Shown here piece after piece: positions 47,863-57,876 of a stretch of DNA of 64,000 nt (positions are counted from its first letter, which is position 1; every line of letters starts with the position of its first letter). Source of the stretch: Streptomyces drozdowiczii (GTDB lineage: Bacteria; Actinomycetota; Actinomycetes; Streptomycetales; Streptomycetaceae). The stretch lies in the NCBI RefSeq assembly GCF_026167665.1, contig NZ_CP098740.1, forward strand, positions 1,550,001-1,614,000, written 5' to 3'. Under the pieces are notes generated by a model. That model worked only from the letters and a program-made list of their open reading frames with translations. It was not told the DNA's origin and did not search any database. The position numbers were made by a program, and so were the translations under genes.

Positions 47863-50149
47863 TCACCTGTGATGGCGGTCGTATGTCACGGGCCCCGCGA
47901 TCGCCTCCACGGCAGGGGGCCGCAGTACCAGCCGGGCCGGCAGCATCACGGCGGGCCAGGCGATCGCAGCGGCGGCGGTCACGATGCCGAGGTACATCAG
48001 GGGCGGGATGGAGGGAAACACCGAGTGGCGGATCGCGTAGCTCATGCCGATCAGCGACGGCAGCGCGGCAATCGTACCGACGACGACCGCGCAGAGCACG
48101 ATGATGCCCGCCTCCTTACGCATCATCGACCGGACCTGGCCGGTGCGGGTGCCGACAAAGCGCAGCAGGGCGAACTCGCGGCGTCGTGAGATGGTGGCCA
48201 TGACCTGCGTGTTGACGACGGCGATGGCGGGTGGCCGAGCAGTACGACGTTGAGTACGAGACTGATCCCCCCGCCGCTCGCGTCGTCGGCCGGTGCGGCA
48301 GTGACAGCCCCGGCGTCGCGCATGTGCAACGTCGGGTACGGCTTCAGCGCCGCGTCCAAATCCGTCTCCCGGTCGGAGTTCACCAGCAGCCACTGATCGA
48401 GGTGGTCGGTGGTGTGCGCGGTGACCACGTCGTGAGGCAGCGTGACGTCGCCGAAGCCGAGCCCGTTCTCGTAGACCGCGACCACCTCGGCCTTCTCAAC
48501 GGTTCCGTCGCCGAGGTGCATATCGACGACCGCCCACGTCGACGCCGATCGTGCCAGCGACTAGGCGGCTGAGTGCAATCGTGGATCCGTTGAGACCGCG
48601 CAGATCACCGCGGAGCCGGTCCAGGTCCATGGTGTCCGGTAAGGCGGCGGGGTCGACGCCCTGCGCCGTGGTAATCCGGTACTGGATGCTGTCGCCATCG
48701 GGCCAGGTGAGGATCGTCGAGGTCCGGGCGACCGGGCTGACCGTGCGGACGCCGGGGACGCGGCGGAGATCGTCTGCCAGGCCAGGTGAGATCCCCGCAC
48801 TGTCCGAGGTCACCACATGGTCGGCTTGCACGCCGTCGGCGGCCTGGTCGTGCGCGGCCGCAGCGAGCGTCGTGCCGCTGAAGAACTGCGCGGATGCCAT
48901 CGTCACACCCATGATCAGCGGGGTTGTGGCGGCACTGAGCCGACGGGATCGGGCCCGCGAGTTGGAGATGGCGAGGAATCGGTTGGCGTCACCCGGACGA
49001 CGGTCGAGCAGCGTCGCGACACCGCCGAACAGTTTGGGTCCGAGCAGGCCGACAGCCATCACCAGAACGAGCGCTGTGCTGGCGGCGCCGTCGATGTCCG
49101 ACTCACCGGGCAGCGCGATCGGCAGCACGATCGGGGCGGTCAGGCCCCCGGGCACGAGCAGCGCACCGAGCGAGAGCCGGACCCAGCCGAGCTTCTTGGG
49201 CTCCACCGCCACGTCGCCGAGCGCCTCGACGGCACTGACCTTCGCAGCGCGCCAGGCCGCGAGCCAGCCGCCGATCCGGGCAGCGAGGATGCAGATCAGC
49301 AGGGCGGCCAGCACGGGCAGCGGCGTGATCACCAGCGAGAAGCCGGACGGAAGCGCGCCCCCGGCCGTGAACACGGTGTGCAGCAGCATGGCGAGCAGGA
49401 CGCCGGGGACGGCGCCGAGCACAGCCCGATTCCGCCGACGAGCACGGCCTCGCCGCCGATCATGCGCAGCACCTGCCGAGGGGTGGCACCGACAGCCCGC
49501 AGCAGAGCCAACTCTCGGCGGCGCTGCTGCACCGACCGAGCCAGCGTGCCGGAGACCACGATGATCTCGAGCAGGATCATGGTGGCGCCGAACGCGCTGG
49601 CCACCTCGACACGAACGCCTGCATCTGCCCGACGTCGAGCGTCTCGACGTCGCTGCGGTCGTCGCCGGTATACGTGACCACGCCGGGAACGGCCTTCTGG
49701 ATCCGGTCGGCGAGACCGTCCGCCCTGGTCCCCTTCGAGACCAGCACACCGACCGCGTCGATCTTTCCGGACGTGCCGTAGAGCCGCGCCGCCTGATCGT
49801 CCGTGAAGAAGACCGCGGACTGCCGGTCGAGCGAGGAATCGGGCTCGGCAACACCACTGACCCGGAACGACGTCGGCTTCGAACCGATCACCAGCGTCAC
49901 CGTGTCTCCTCGTGCGAGCCCGGCCCGCTGGGTGAGGTCGCTGCCGAGTACGACATCGTGGGCAGCTTGCGGCCGGGTGCCCGAGCGCAGCGTGAACGGA
50001 GCCAGCGCCGCGGCGGACCAGCCGTGCCCGTACACGGGCGGCCCGTTGAGGACTGAGCCCTTCTTGAGGACGGCCGTACGGACGCTGATGTCCCCGACCG
50101 CGGATTCGGCACTGCGGCCGTACTCGACCGTGAGGATCCCCGCTCCCTG
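47863..50149 (-). pseudogene. FtsX-like ABC transporter permease, truncated and frame-interrupted
   Basis: Five consecutive minus-strand frame segments together resemble a large antibiotic-export-type permease of the MacB/FtsX superfamily. Recognisable parts are RRRELALLRAVGATPRQVLRMI near 49500, a multi-membrane region 48960-49430, and REFALLRFVGTRTGQVRSMM near 48150 followed by three membrane helices to the stop at 47863. The N-terminal membrane segment is missing: the sequence changes to a methyltransferase fragment at about 50150. Most frame changes fit single-base loss, so part of the damage may be sequence error, but the 5' truncation is real. Confidence 0.7.
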
Positions 50150-50700
50150 ATGGGATTCGTCGAGCACCTGCTCGGCGACACCGCCGAGCAGTTCGGACGG
50201 CTGAGCGGCTACCTGGACACGGGCAAGGCCGAGAGTGACCGGGACAAGCCGACTCCATTCGAGGCCATCTATCACGACGGCAAGTCGGTGGGCCGATTCC
50301 TGAACGCGATGCGGGACCTCAGCTACCACGCGTCACACGAACTCGCTGCCCTGGCCGACTTGAGCGGCTCCCGGCAACTGCTCGACGTGGGCGGAGCGAG
50401 CGGACCGTTCTCTGTGGCCGCCCTGCACGCCTACCCACGACTGCGCGCGACCGAGTTCGGCCTTCCCCAAGTCGGTCCGCACCTGGCCATGCGGGCCACC
50501 GAGCACGAGCTCGGAGACCGGCTGGGCTTCGCGGCCGACGACTTCTTCCGCGACCCGCTGCCGACCGGCGACTGCTTCGCCTACGGCTACATCCTGTCCG
50601 ACTGGACGACGAGACCTGCGCGGCTCTGCCGCGCACGGCGTAGGAGGCTGCCTGCCCGGCGGCCGGGTGCTGATCATGGAGCGGCTCTGCGACGACGACC
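50150..50700 (+). pseudogene. O-methyltransferase fragment
   Basis: The reading frame opens MGFVEHLLGDTAEQFGRLSG and includes the SAM-binding LLDVGGASGPFSVAALHAYP near 50392, then DDFFRDPLPTGD. This is the core of a dimeric natural-product O-methyltransferase. The N-terminal dimerisation domain is missing and the frame breaks near 50605, although LIMERLCDDD continues briefly in another frame. It is truncated on both sides and abuts the permease remnant head to head. Confidence 0.65.
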
Positions 50701-51108
50701 GCGGCCGCTCCGCCCGCCACGGCCGTCCATGTCGGCCTGCAAGGCGGACACGAGCGCGTCGCGCCGCACCCGAGTTGCTCACAAACAGACGCCTGGCACC
50801 GGACCAAGCGCCGACCGATGACGTCACGGCGGTACGCGACCACGCCACATAGCTGCCACCCGAACAGGAAAGGACAGAGATCGAGGCGTGGCTCGCCTTC
50901 GCGGTCGCCCGCTCCAGCACCTCACCGAGTCCGCCGCAGCACCGAAGCTGCCCTCCCCACCCAAGCCGAGCGGTGACGACCTCAAGCGCTTCCTCGGCCA
51001 CTGGAGCCCTTACGGATCCCGTTCCTACTGAGCCTCACATCAGGCGATATCGAGCACGGCGTCACCAAGAAGCGGCAAGGAAGGGGCCTCCTCAAGCCGT
51101 ACTCGACG
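50701..51108. other. Stretch without recognisable genes
   Basis: Only short overlapping frames occur, with no ribosome-binding sites or known motifs. It separates the methyltransferase fragment from the second TrmA remnant. Confidence 0.5.
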
Positions 51109-51186
51109 AAACGGCGGGTCAGCGGCCCTTCTCGGCCGGCTCCAGAATCGCCACGCACTCCACATGATGCGTCATCGGGAAGATGT
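51109..51186 (-). pseudogene. TrmA-type methyltransferase 3'-end remnant, copy 2 (direct repeat B)
   Basis: The minus strand reads IFPMTHHVECVAILEPAEKG then stop, closer to the family C-terminus than the copy at 25423-25500. The two 78-bp copies are in the same orientation, 25.7 kb apart. No body of the gene precedes either copy. Confidence 0.6.
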
Positions 51187-51356
51187 GGACCCCTGGGGTG
51201 ATGAACAAAGCAGCAGGTCAGAGCCTGTTTTCCTATGCTCCCCGAGGGGCCGTGCGTCAAACGAGCGTCACCAGCGTCGGCGTGCGCCACGGGCTAGCGC
51301 CACGCTAGCTGCGCCGCCCTCCAGGGGTGTTTTGGCCAGGGTAGCGGAAACGTGTA

Positions 51357-51402
51357 CGGCGCCGCCGGCCACACACGGAAAGGAGTGTGGCCGGCGGCGC
51401 CG
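51357..51402. terminator. Large perfect hairpin at the edge of repeat C
   Basis: An 18-bp stem (cggcgccgccggccacac and its complement) with a 10-nt loop. The right arm belongs to repeat C; the right-hand copy of repeat C near 55412 keeps only that arm. Confidence 0.6.
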
Positions 51403-51497
51403 GGGAAACGCGATGGGCGAGGTGGGCGAGGGTTACCTACCGTCACCGACGCGAGTATCCGTGGTCGGGTTCGGCGTGGCCCCCTCTGGAACGATCA
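51386..51497 (-). repeat. Direct repeat C, left copy (integrase 3'-end duplicate)
   Basis: About 112 bp match 55412-55524 in the same orientation at roughly 85% identity (shared: cctaccgtcaccgacg, ggccccctctggaacgatca). On the minus strand it encodes VIVPEGATPNPTTDTR, the counterpart of the final residues of the integrase at 55469-56614. It is probably the scar of a related integrase gene. Confidence 0.7.
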
Positions 51498-51499
51498 CC

Positions 51500-51900
51500 G
51501 CAGCGGCACCGGCCAAAGGGGCGGGCGGGCGGCGCACCGGCCGGGCCTCTGAGTGGCCGCCAGCTGCGTGCTGGCGGGAACGGACGGTCGCGTAGTCGAC
51601 CGCACCGACCCAGTCCAGGTCGTCCTCTGCATCCGCCCGGGCGAGCAGGGCGGCGAAGACACGTTCCCACGCACCGTCGATCGGACACATCCACAGCCTG
51701 CTGTGGGCGCCCTTCCAGGAACTGAACCTCCCCAGGGGCCATCCACGCGTCCTGATGCGGCACTTGAACGCTATCGCGTCAATCACCTGCCTGTGCTGCT
51801 CCCGCCACCGCCCACCCCGCTTCGACGTCTGGTCCGACGACAGCGACTCAACCCGCGCCCGCTGCACGCCAGTCAAACGGTCAGGGGCCCGCGCCGGGGC
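51500..51900 (-). pseudogene. IS5-family transposase relic
   Basis: The minus strand encodes RQVIDAIAFKCR, FSSWKGAHSRLWMC and DGAWERVFAALLARADAEDD, clearly homologous to the transposase at 53481 but with many substitutions and no C-terminal half. It is joined in frame to the integrase-tail duplicate. Confidence 0.7.
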
Positions 51901-52274
51901 CTGACCTGCAAGATCCACCTCGCCGGTGGCGGTGCCGGTTCGGTGCAGCAGTCAGAACTGCGAGATCGCGAAGGTAGCATGAGCAAGGCCAAGCAAGTGA
52001 TGTACACCACGACAGCTCCCTTGACAGTTCAGGGAGGGCGGCATCCCTGCCTTTCCCTACCGAACGCTCTCACCTGCTGTTTCTTCTCTCAGCAAGACGA
52101 ACTCCCCGCGCAGCCAAGAGGGATTGTTGCGGTCCAGGTGCTAGACATCTGCACAACAATGAGTGTGGCGCCGAGGCCACAAGCGTGCGGAATATAGGCC
52201 CCGGCGCCGCAATCGGACGCGGCTGCAAGAACAGCCCACAGGTCATCGAGCTGTGGCGGAAGGGAAGAACTGTC
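51901..52274. other. No gene recognised
   Basis: Short frames only. The stretch precedes the small membrane protein and probably holds its promoter, but no clear -35/-10 pair stands out. Confidence 0.45.
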
Positions 52275-52514
52275 ATGTCAGTGAATCGGCCGTCCCGTTT
52301 GGACTGCGTCGTCCACGGAGCTGCTGAGGCACCCGCGTTCCCGAGTACGCAGGTCGTCGTCGTAGTAATCGTGGCCATGACTCTGGCTACGGTCCTAGTA
52401 GCCCTTGGGCACGCGGTGCCGGATGCGTTGCAGGTCATCGGCGGAGTCGCCTTGATCTCCACGCTGTTCACCGTCCGCGGCCTCAACCCGATTGCTCACC
52501 GACTCCGAGTGTGA
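52275..52514 (+). CDS. Small membrane protein of unknown function
   Basis: 79-residue product starting MSVNRPSRLDCVVHGAA, with GGAAGGG about 11 nt before the ATG. Two hydrophobic segments (VVVVVIVAMTLATVLVALG and LQVIGGVALISTLFTV) predict two membrane helices. It ends 6 bp before the regulator gene, so the two are probably co-transcribed. The family is unknown. Confidence 0.6.
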   Translation: MSVNRPSRLDCVVHGAAEAPAFPSTQVVVVVIVAMTLATVLVALGHAVPDALQVIGGVALISTLFTVRGLNPIAHRLRV

Positions 52515-52520
52515 CGTCAA

Positions 52521-53255
52521 ATGGGACGTAAACCCAGGGCGTTGCCGAGGGAGCCCTCTCCCCTTGTGGAACTAGCTAGTTGGCTGCGAGAGCAGCGGAA
52601 GCGAACGGGAATGACCTACGCACAACTAGCCGAGCGCATCGAGTGCAATAAGTCCACTCTCAGCAGAGCAGCCAATGGCACGGAGCTTCCATCACTCAAC
52701 TTGGTGGAGAGGTATGCGATGGCCTGTGGGGCTGACCTGAATATAGGTAGACGATTACACTGGCAGTGTTTGAGAGAACTGAGAATCAGGCGCATGCTGA
52801 GGGAAGAGAAGCCAAAGAGGCCGGACATGGTGGTGACACCAACCGACCTTTGGAACGCGCTTGTGTCGGTGTATGCACTATCGGGGCTCACGTACCGAAA
52901 AGCCGAGCAGAAGGCAAAGCACCTCGCCGAGCAGGGAGTGCTCGCTCACCCGATCAGCCGTGCCAGCTTTCATAATTTTGTCACCCGGAGAACTCCTCTG
53001 ACGCGGCGGATCATGTTGGCCGTCATCGCGGTCAGCGATGTCCCGCAAGATGAGTGGATCTTCTGGGAGTCGGCATGGCGTAGCGCGCGGATGGAGTTCG
53101 TTCGCTCGGCCGCTCGGGACGGATCGCCTGCCGCTCGCGAATATCTGGAGCAGCAGCGCGAACACCTTCCGAAGGTGTGGGGATCCCATGGAACAACTGA
53201 TCCCTTGAGTAATGCGGCTCGGAATGTGGCGAGTCTGACCCGGATGCAAATCTGA
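52521..53255 (+). CDS. XRE-type helix-turn-helix regulator with a TTA codon
   Basis: 244-residue regulator with an N-terminal Cro/CI-type HTH (MTYAQLAERIECNKSTLSRA, residues 34-53). The C-terminal part of about 150 residues is unknown and may sense a signal or bind a partner (AVIAVSDVPQDEWIFWESAW). One Leu codon is TTA (52755-52757), implying bldA dependence. GC content is lower than in flanking genes, consistent with horizontal origin. A terminator follows. Confidence 0.78.
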   Translation: MGRKPRALPREPSPLVELASWLREQRKRTGMTYAQLAERIECNKSTLSRAANGTELPSLNLVERYAMACGADLNIGRRLHWQCLRELRIRRMLREEKPKRPDMVVTPTDLWNALVSVYALSGLTYRKAEQKAKHLAEQGVLAHPISRASFHNFVTRRTPLTRRIMLAVIAVSDVPQDEWIFWESAWRSARMEFVRSAARDGSPAAREYLEQQREHLPKVWGSHGTTDPLSNAARNVASLTRMQI

Positions 53256-53309
53256 CTCGTTTGCTGAAAGACTCCGGAGTTGCGGTGCCGGACATGGCGG
53301 CATTAAATA

Positions 53310-53342
53310 CAGGGGCCCTCGGCCGAACACCGAGGGCCCCTG
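53310..53342 (+). terminator. Hairpin terminator after the XRE regulator
   Basis: A 13-bp perfect stem (caggggccctcgg/ccgagggcccctg) with a 7-nt loop lies 55 bp after the stop. Confidence 0.8.
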
Positions 53343-53444
53343 CGTGTATGTCGTTGACCAAACCATCACACAGCCCTGTTCTCCGAGGGCTTCACTCAAC
53401 GTGTTGTATGCCTGTACCTCAGTAGCCAGCCGCCCCTGCCCTAG

Positions 53445-54341
53445 GCCGTTTCTTTCAGATCATCTGATCGTTGGTCTGGTGTGTCGTTGACTGACGCCCA
53501 GTGGGCACGCATCGAGCCGTTGCTGCCGGATCGGACGCCGAGGCGGGGTGGGCGGTGGCGGGATCACCGGCAGGTGATCGACGCGATCGCGTTCAAGTAC
53601 CGCACCGGGACACCGTGGATGGACCTGCCCGAGCGGTTCGGGTCGTGGAAGGGCGCCCACAACCGACTGCGGAAGTGGGCCATCGACGGCACCTGGGAGA
53701 AAGTCTTCACTGCCCTGCTGGCCCAGGCTGATGCCGAAGGTGACCTGGACTGGGTCGTCGCGGTCGACTCGACCGTCGTCCGTGCCCACCAGCACGCCGC
53801 CGGGCCCCGTCAAAAGGGGGCCCGGCCGGCGAGCCGGCAGACCATGCCCTCGGTCGATCCCGGGGTGGACTGACCACGAAGATCCACCTGGTCGCAGATG
53901 GCGTTTGCCGACCGCTGGCGTTCGTCATCACGCCGGGCCAGGCAGGTGACGCACCCGTCTTCGAGCAGGTCATGGCCCGGTTACGGGTGCCCAGACGAAT
54001 CGGCCGCCCCAGGGTCACGCCGGACATGGTCCTGGCCGACAAGGCGTATTCGTCCCGGGCGATCCGCCTCCATCTTCGACAGCGGAAGATCCGGACGGTG
54101 ATCCCGCAGCCGGCGGACCAGGCAGCCAACCGCAAGCGGCGCGGTCGGCTCGGCGGCCGTCCCCCGGCCTTCGACCGCGAGACCTACAAGCAGCGCAACA
54201 CCGTCGAGCGGTGCATCAACAAGCTCAAGCAATGGCGCGGTTTGGCCACTCGGTACGACAGGACCGCAACCATCTACCTGGCCGGACTGCACCTCGCCGC
54301 CATCTTCATCTGGTCGGCGAGGTGATCCGAAAGAAACGGCC
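53445..54341 (+). mobile_element. IS5-family (IS427-type) insertion sequence, complete
   Basis: 897-bp element with 19-bp terminal inverted repeats (ggccgtttctttcagatca on the left; the right end differs at one position). It is flanked by TA on both sides in a CTAG context, the usual target of this group. It carries one transposase in two frames. Confidence 0.88.
53481..54325 (+). CDS. IS5-family transposase made by programmed -1 frameshift
   Basis: DDE transposase. The first frame gives LTDAQWARIEPLLP through AVDSTVVRAHQHA (first catalytic Asp) and stops at 53871-53873. The second frame continues with GRSRGGLTTKIHLVADG, VLADKAYSS (second Asp) and RNTVERCINKLKQWRGLATR (Glu). They are joined at A_AAG_GGG (53813-53819), a slippery heptamer where a -1 slip leaves both tRNAs paired. 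This two-frame arrangement is known for IS427-type elements, so the shift is probably functional rather than damage. The start codon lies 36 bp inside the left end. Confidence 0.88.
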
Positions 54342-54345
54342 TAGG

Positions 54346-55411
54346 CCGACGCCATCGACATCCCGATCCTCTTCCGTAACGGCCCGGGTGGTCGGACCAA
54401 GGCGAATGGCGCCAGGACGATCTCCCTCCCTGGTTGGACCGCCCGCACTACGCCGCGCGGGAGATCGCGGCCCGAATAGCGCCGATGGACACCTACATGG
54501 ACCTCCATGACAGGCCTCACCTCCACGACTCCAACGTCAGCCGCCGCCTGACCGCGAACATCGTCCTGCAACAGGGCACGGAGTCCAGTGCCCGCGGGGC
54601 GTTCAGCTACCGGATGGGCATGACCATGGCCGAATGGGCTTGCCGTTCCCTCATGGGCCTGAGCCAGACCTGGCACATCGAAAACAAGTGGCTTCAGGGG
54701 ATCACGGACACCGCACAGAAGACGAAGCCGGTCAAGGGCCAGAAGAACCCGCGGCCCGACCTGTGGGGTCGGCAACACCAAGCCGAGAGCTGCTACTGGC
54801 TGATCGAGGCCAAGGCCAGCGACATACGGCCCGGCCGGCTCGATCGCGGCTGGGAGCAGCTGGAAGCCGGCTGCACCGTGGTCCACCCTCACGGACTGGA
54901 CCACCGCTTGGTCCTGTGCGGAACGGGCCTCAGGCGCCACGCGAGCCCGAAGAACGACCTGTTCGTCACGATCCGCCATGAACACCGCCCCGGCAAGTCC
55001 GACACCCCCTCCGGCGAACCGACCAGCGCGGCCCCCTCCCCAGGGGGCCGCAATCCGCGGAGGCGAGCTCGACGAGGACGAGAGCGGAGCCACCCTGCTG
55101 GACGTCGCCCGCTCCCAGATGCTCCCCTTCCTGGCCCTGTGCGCCGGGGAGATGGCCTCGTTCACGCTGCTGCGCCTTGTGCCCGTCGCCCGGGAACGCG
55201 CAGAGCGCCGTCGAGAGTCGGGCCTGCTCACCCTCATGGAAGGCGACCAGGCGACCCGCGACCGGCGCGATGCCCTCCGGGAACGAAGTGGATCCCCCTC
55301 CGACGACACAGCACAGGAGGTGGGCCTGGAGAGCTTCCTCACCGCCCGCATCCCCGGCACGGAAGTCACCCTCGGCATGTCACAACCGGCTCTATGCCGC
55401 CTGCGAAACAC
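54346..55411 (+). pseudogene. Unknown protein with nuclease-like motif, 5' end cut at the IS
   Basis: Coding signal resumes directly after the IS: DAIDIPILFRNGP in one frame, then DQGEWRQDDLPPWLDRPHYA in another, explained by one lost G near 54387. The body includes ESCYWLIEAKASDIRPGRLD, reminiscent of the strand-E-x-K core of PD-(D/E)XK proteins. Near 55000-55030 the frame changes again (LDEDESGATLLDVARSQMLP follows), needing two lost bases or one gained. No start codon survives before the IS and the 3' end runs into repeat C. The function is unknown. Confidence 0.5.
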
Positions 55412-55524
55412 TGTGGCCGGCGGCGCCGGGGAAACGCTACGTGCGAGGCGGACGGGCGTTGCCTACCGTCACCGACGGCGAGCATCCGTGGCCGGGCTCG
55501 AGTTGGCCCCCTCTGGAACGATCA
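55412..55524 (-). repeat. Direct repeat C, right copy, spanning the integrase stop
   Basis: Matches 51386-51497. It contains the last residues and stop codon of the integrase gene plus about 55 bp beyond. The pair brackets the 4-kb segment holding the membrane protein, XRE regulator, IS and interrupted gene. Confidence 0.7.
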
Positions 55525-56614
55525 GTTGGGAGTCCAGCCGCTGCCACGCTCCGAGGACCGCTTGGTGAGCATCGGGGGCGAGGTGCGCGTACCGCTGCGT
55601 GGTCTGGTAGCTCTCGTGCCCGAGCAGGTGCTGCACCTCGTACAGTGACACCCCCTTCTGAACCAGCCAGGACGCACAGGTGTGACGCATGGAGTGCGGC
55701 GGGTAGTGCGGAACCGGCCGGTTCGTCCCGTCAGGTTCTGTGTAGTGCGCGCGCTTGACCGCGGGCCACCATGTCTGGGTCCGCCAGTTGCCGTCGTCGA
55801 GCAACCGACCGGACCGGCCCTTGGTGACAGTGGTGAAGACAACTCCCGCGCGGTCGCGCCCGCGCATGTGGCGGGCAGGGGCGTCGAGAACGTGCTCGGG
55901 GATCGGGACCTCGCGGCGGCTCTTCGAGCTCTTCGGGTACTCCTTGATCCCTGACTTCGTGTTGACCTCCACGACGAACAGCCGGCCCCGCCGCCAGTCG
56001 ATGCGGTGCCCGTGGAGGCCGGCCAGCTCTCCCCACCGCAGGCCGGTGTAGAAGGCGAGCAGCGCCATCGTCTGCCACGGCTCTTCGAGCTCATCGAGGA
56101 TGGCTTGGGCCTCCTCGACGGTGAACCACTGCGGCGGCTTTACCGCCTCCCGGGGCAGGTCGATGCGCCTGCAAGGCGTCACGGAAATGAGATTCTCGTC
56201 GACCGCCGCTCGCATGATGGAGGACATCAGGTTGTAGGCCCGCCGGATCGCCGAGGCCCCCTTCTTGTCCACGACCAGCTTCCGGACCCAGGACTGCGCG
56301 TCCAGGCGGGAGATCGCGCGCACTTCCCAATCAGACCAGTACGGAGAGATATGGGTACGTATACACGAAGCGTCCCCTCGCTGCGTATGGGGTTCCACGA
56401 CGCGGGCTTCCCACCAGCGGTCGTACCACTCCCCAAACTTGATCTTCCCGGCCTGCGGATCCTGATACGCATTCCGGCGGAGTTTCGCTTCCTGGTCCAG
56501 GCCCCACTCGCGGGCCTGCGACCGAAGGGGAAACGTCTCAGTGAACCGCTCGCCAGTATGGTTTCTGACAGTGGCCTGCCAATTTCCGGAGGCCAGTTTG
56601 CACAGGTACGGCAT
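55469..56614 (-). CDS. int: Tyrosine-recombinase integrase
   Basis: 381-residue phage/integrative-element integrase. An N-terminal SAM-like DNA-binding domain ([20 protein letters not shown]) precedes the catalytic domain, with Arg in [20 protein letters not shown] (His and Arg) and the [15 protein letters not shown] tail with the nucleophilic Tyr. The ATG at 56614 follows GGAAAGGG; the longer open frame upstream overlaps the excisionase. It should mediate site-specific integration and excision together with that excisionase. No tRNA gene is seen at its 3' end. Confidence 0.92.
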   Translation of the reverse strand: MPYLCKLASGNWQATVRNHTGERFTETFPLRSQAREWGLDQEAKLRRNAYQDPQAGKIKFGEWYDRWWEARVVEPHTQRGDASCIRTHISPYWSDWEVRAISRLDAQSWVRKLVVDKKGASAIRRAYNLMSSIMRAAVDENLISVTPCRRIDLPREAVKPPQWFTVEEAQAILDELEEPWQTMALLAFYTGLRWGELAGLHGHRIDWRRGRLFVVEVNTKSGIKEYPKSSKSRREVPIPEHVLDAPARHMRGRDRAGVVFTTVTKGRSGRLLDDGNWRTQTWWPAVKRAHYTEPDGTNRPVPHYPPHSMRHTCASWLVQKGVSLYEVQHLLGHESYQTTQRYAHLAPDAHQAVLGAWQRLDSQLIVPEGANSSPATDARRR

Positions 56615-56681
56615 ATTCCCTTTCCGATTGTCTTGGGCATGACGACGGACCTCGCCACAACACGTATGGGTCGGGCTCAGC

Positions 56682-56900
56682 TCAGCGCCAGAGGGAGGCG
56701 GCAGTGCGCCGCCGGACCAGTTCATGCACGTCCCTGCTCGGGATGCGGACACGCGAGCGCTCGTTGCCAGTGCGCAGGTCCACAACCGACAGCTCACCCG
56801 AGGAGATGTACCGGTAGACAGACCTCCGGCTGATGTCGAGAATCTGGGCAACGTGGGGGGGGCAGAGAGCAGGTTTTTCGCACATGGTCGGGGCTTTCAC
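56682..56900 (-). CDS. xis: Excisionase-like HTH protein
   Basis: 72-residue protein with a MerR-like winged [23 protein letters not shown], then [20 protein letters not shown] and DVHELVRRR. Such small proteins direct tyrosine recombinases towards excision. It lies just upstream of, and in the same direction as, the integrase. This is the standard int/xis pair of actinomycete integrative elements. Confidence 0.82.
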   Translation of the reverse strand: MKAPTMCEKPALCPPHVAQILDISRRSVYRYISSGELSVVDLRTGNERSRVRIPSRDVHELVRRRTAASLWR

Positions 56901-57876
56901 TTCGCCCTGGGCTTCCGACGACGCCTACGCAGTGACTGCGCAGGGCACGGTTCGGGCCGCAGCGAATATGGACAAGGAAGCCCGCACCACGCCACAGCCA
57001 AGGAGTCGGCGCGAACTACGTCAATGGTCTGGAGAACCCCCGGTTTGGCTAACCGGGGATCGTCGGTTATATGTATGCCGCCACGCGGCGCCGTCCAGAG
57101 GGGTCAGGTGCCCAACCAGTGACCGCAGCGATCGCCATTGGGCTCGTCTTCAGAAACCACAATCCCGTCGCTGACAAGATGGTCGAGGTTTCGGGTGACT
57201 ACCTTCTCCGAGCCCGCCGCGCGAGCACCCTGTCCGGCACTCACGCACGGGCTCGCGGCCACGCGGGCGAGGACCACTCGATGCTGGCGTAGTCATCTTG
57301 GAGAAGGTCGTCGGCGAAGAAGCCAGTCGCACAGACACAGGGGCGAGCCGGGGCGGTGATGCCGCCTTGGTCAGGGGCGGGCGCGCACCGCCTGCCCACA
57401 GCGCTGAGGGTGATCAGAAGGGGAGCCGTCAGGCGCAGAGAGACGAGAACGGGCTTGGGCAGAGGATCTCCTGAAGCGCTGGCGCAATCGAGGGGGCAGC
57501 GAGCCCGACAGCCGTGTAGAGCACCGGGGCCTTGCTGACCTGTGGTTTTCGGGGACGTTGTACGTTGACATCGTCCCGGCGAGCATTCCAGTCCTTCGCG
57601 GCTCTTCTCCGTCTGCCAAGGGTGAACCTTCCGAGCGGGGTGGTGATTGGTGCCTCGAGCGGGAAACTTGCCACAGGATCGGGCCGGCCTTGGCACGATC
57701 ACACGCATGACGCCACACCCCCTCCTTGACGTCACCCAGGTCGCCGCAGTCGACGCCTATGTTGCGGTGGACGCGGCGGGCCCATCGATGGCGCGTCCCT
57801 AGTTTCACCGCGGCCGAGAGGCGTGAAGGATGTCGATCAAACGGGAGACGGCAGGCAGCCGGAAGGAGTACTGGAA
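56901..57876. other. About 1 kb without a supportable gene
   Basis: Open frames are short and overlapping on both strands with no ribosome-binding sites or domains. A fragment near 57708-57801 (PLLDVTQVAAVDAYVAVDAA) may be the end of a lost gene. I see no tRNA. Confidence 0.5.

Noticed and set aside
52070..52486. 138-codon minus-strand frame opposite the small membrane protein
   Set aside because: It lacks a ribosome-binding site, and the plus-strand product has clear membrane helices and tight spacing to the XRE gene.
55469..57300. tRNA gene as attachment site beside the integrase
   Set aside because: I looked for cloverleaf features and the T-loop gttcgaatc-type sequence around the integrase and found none.
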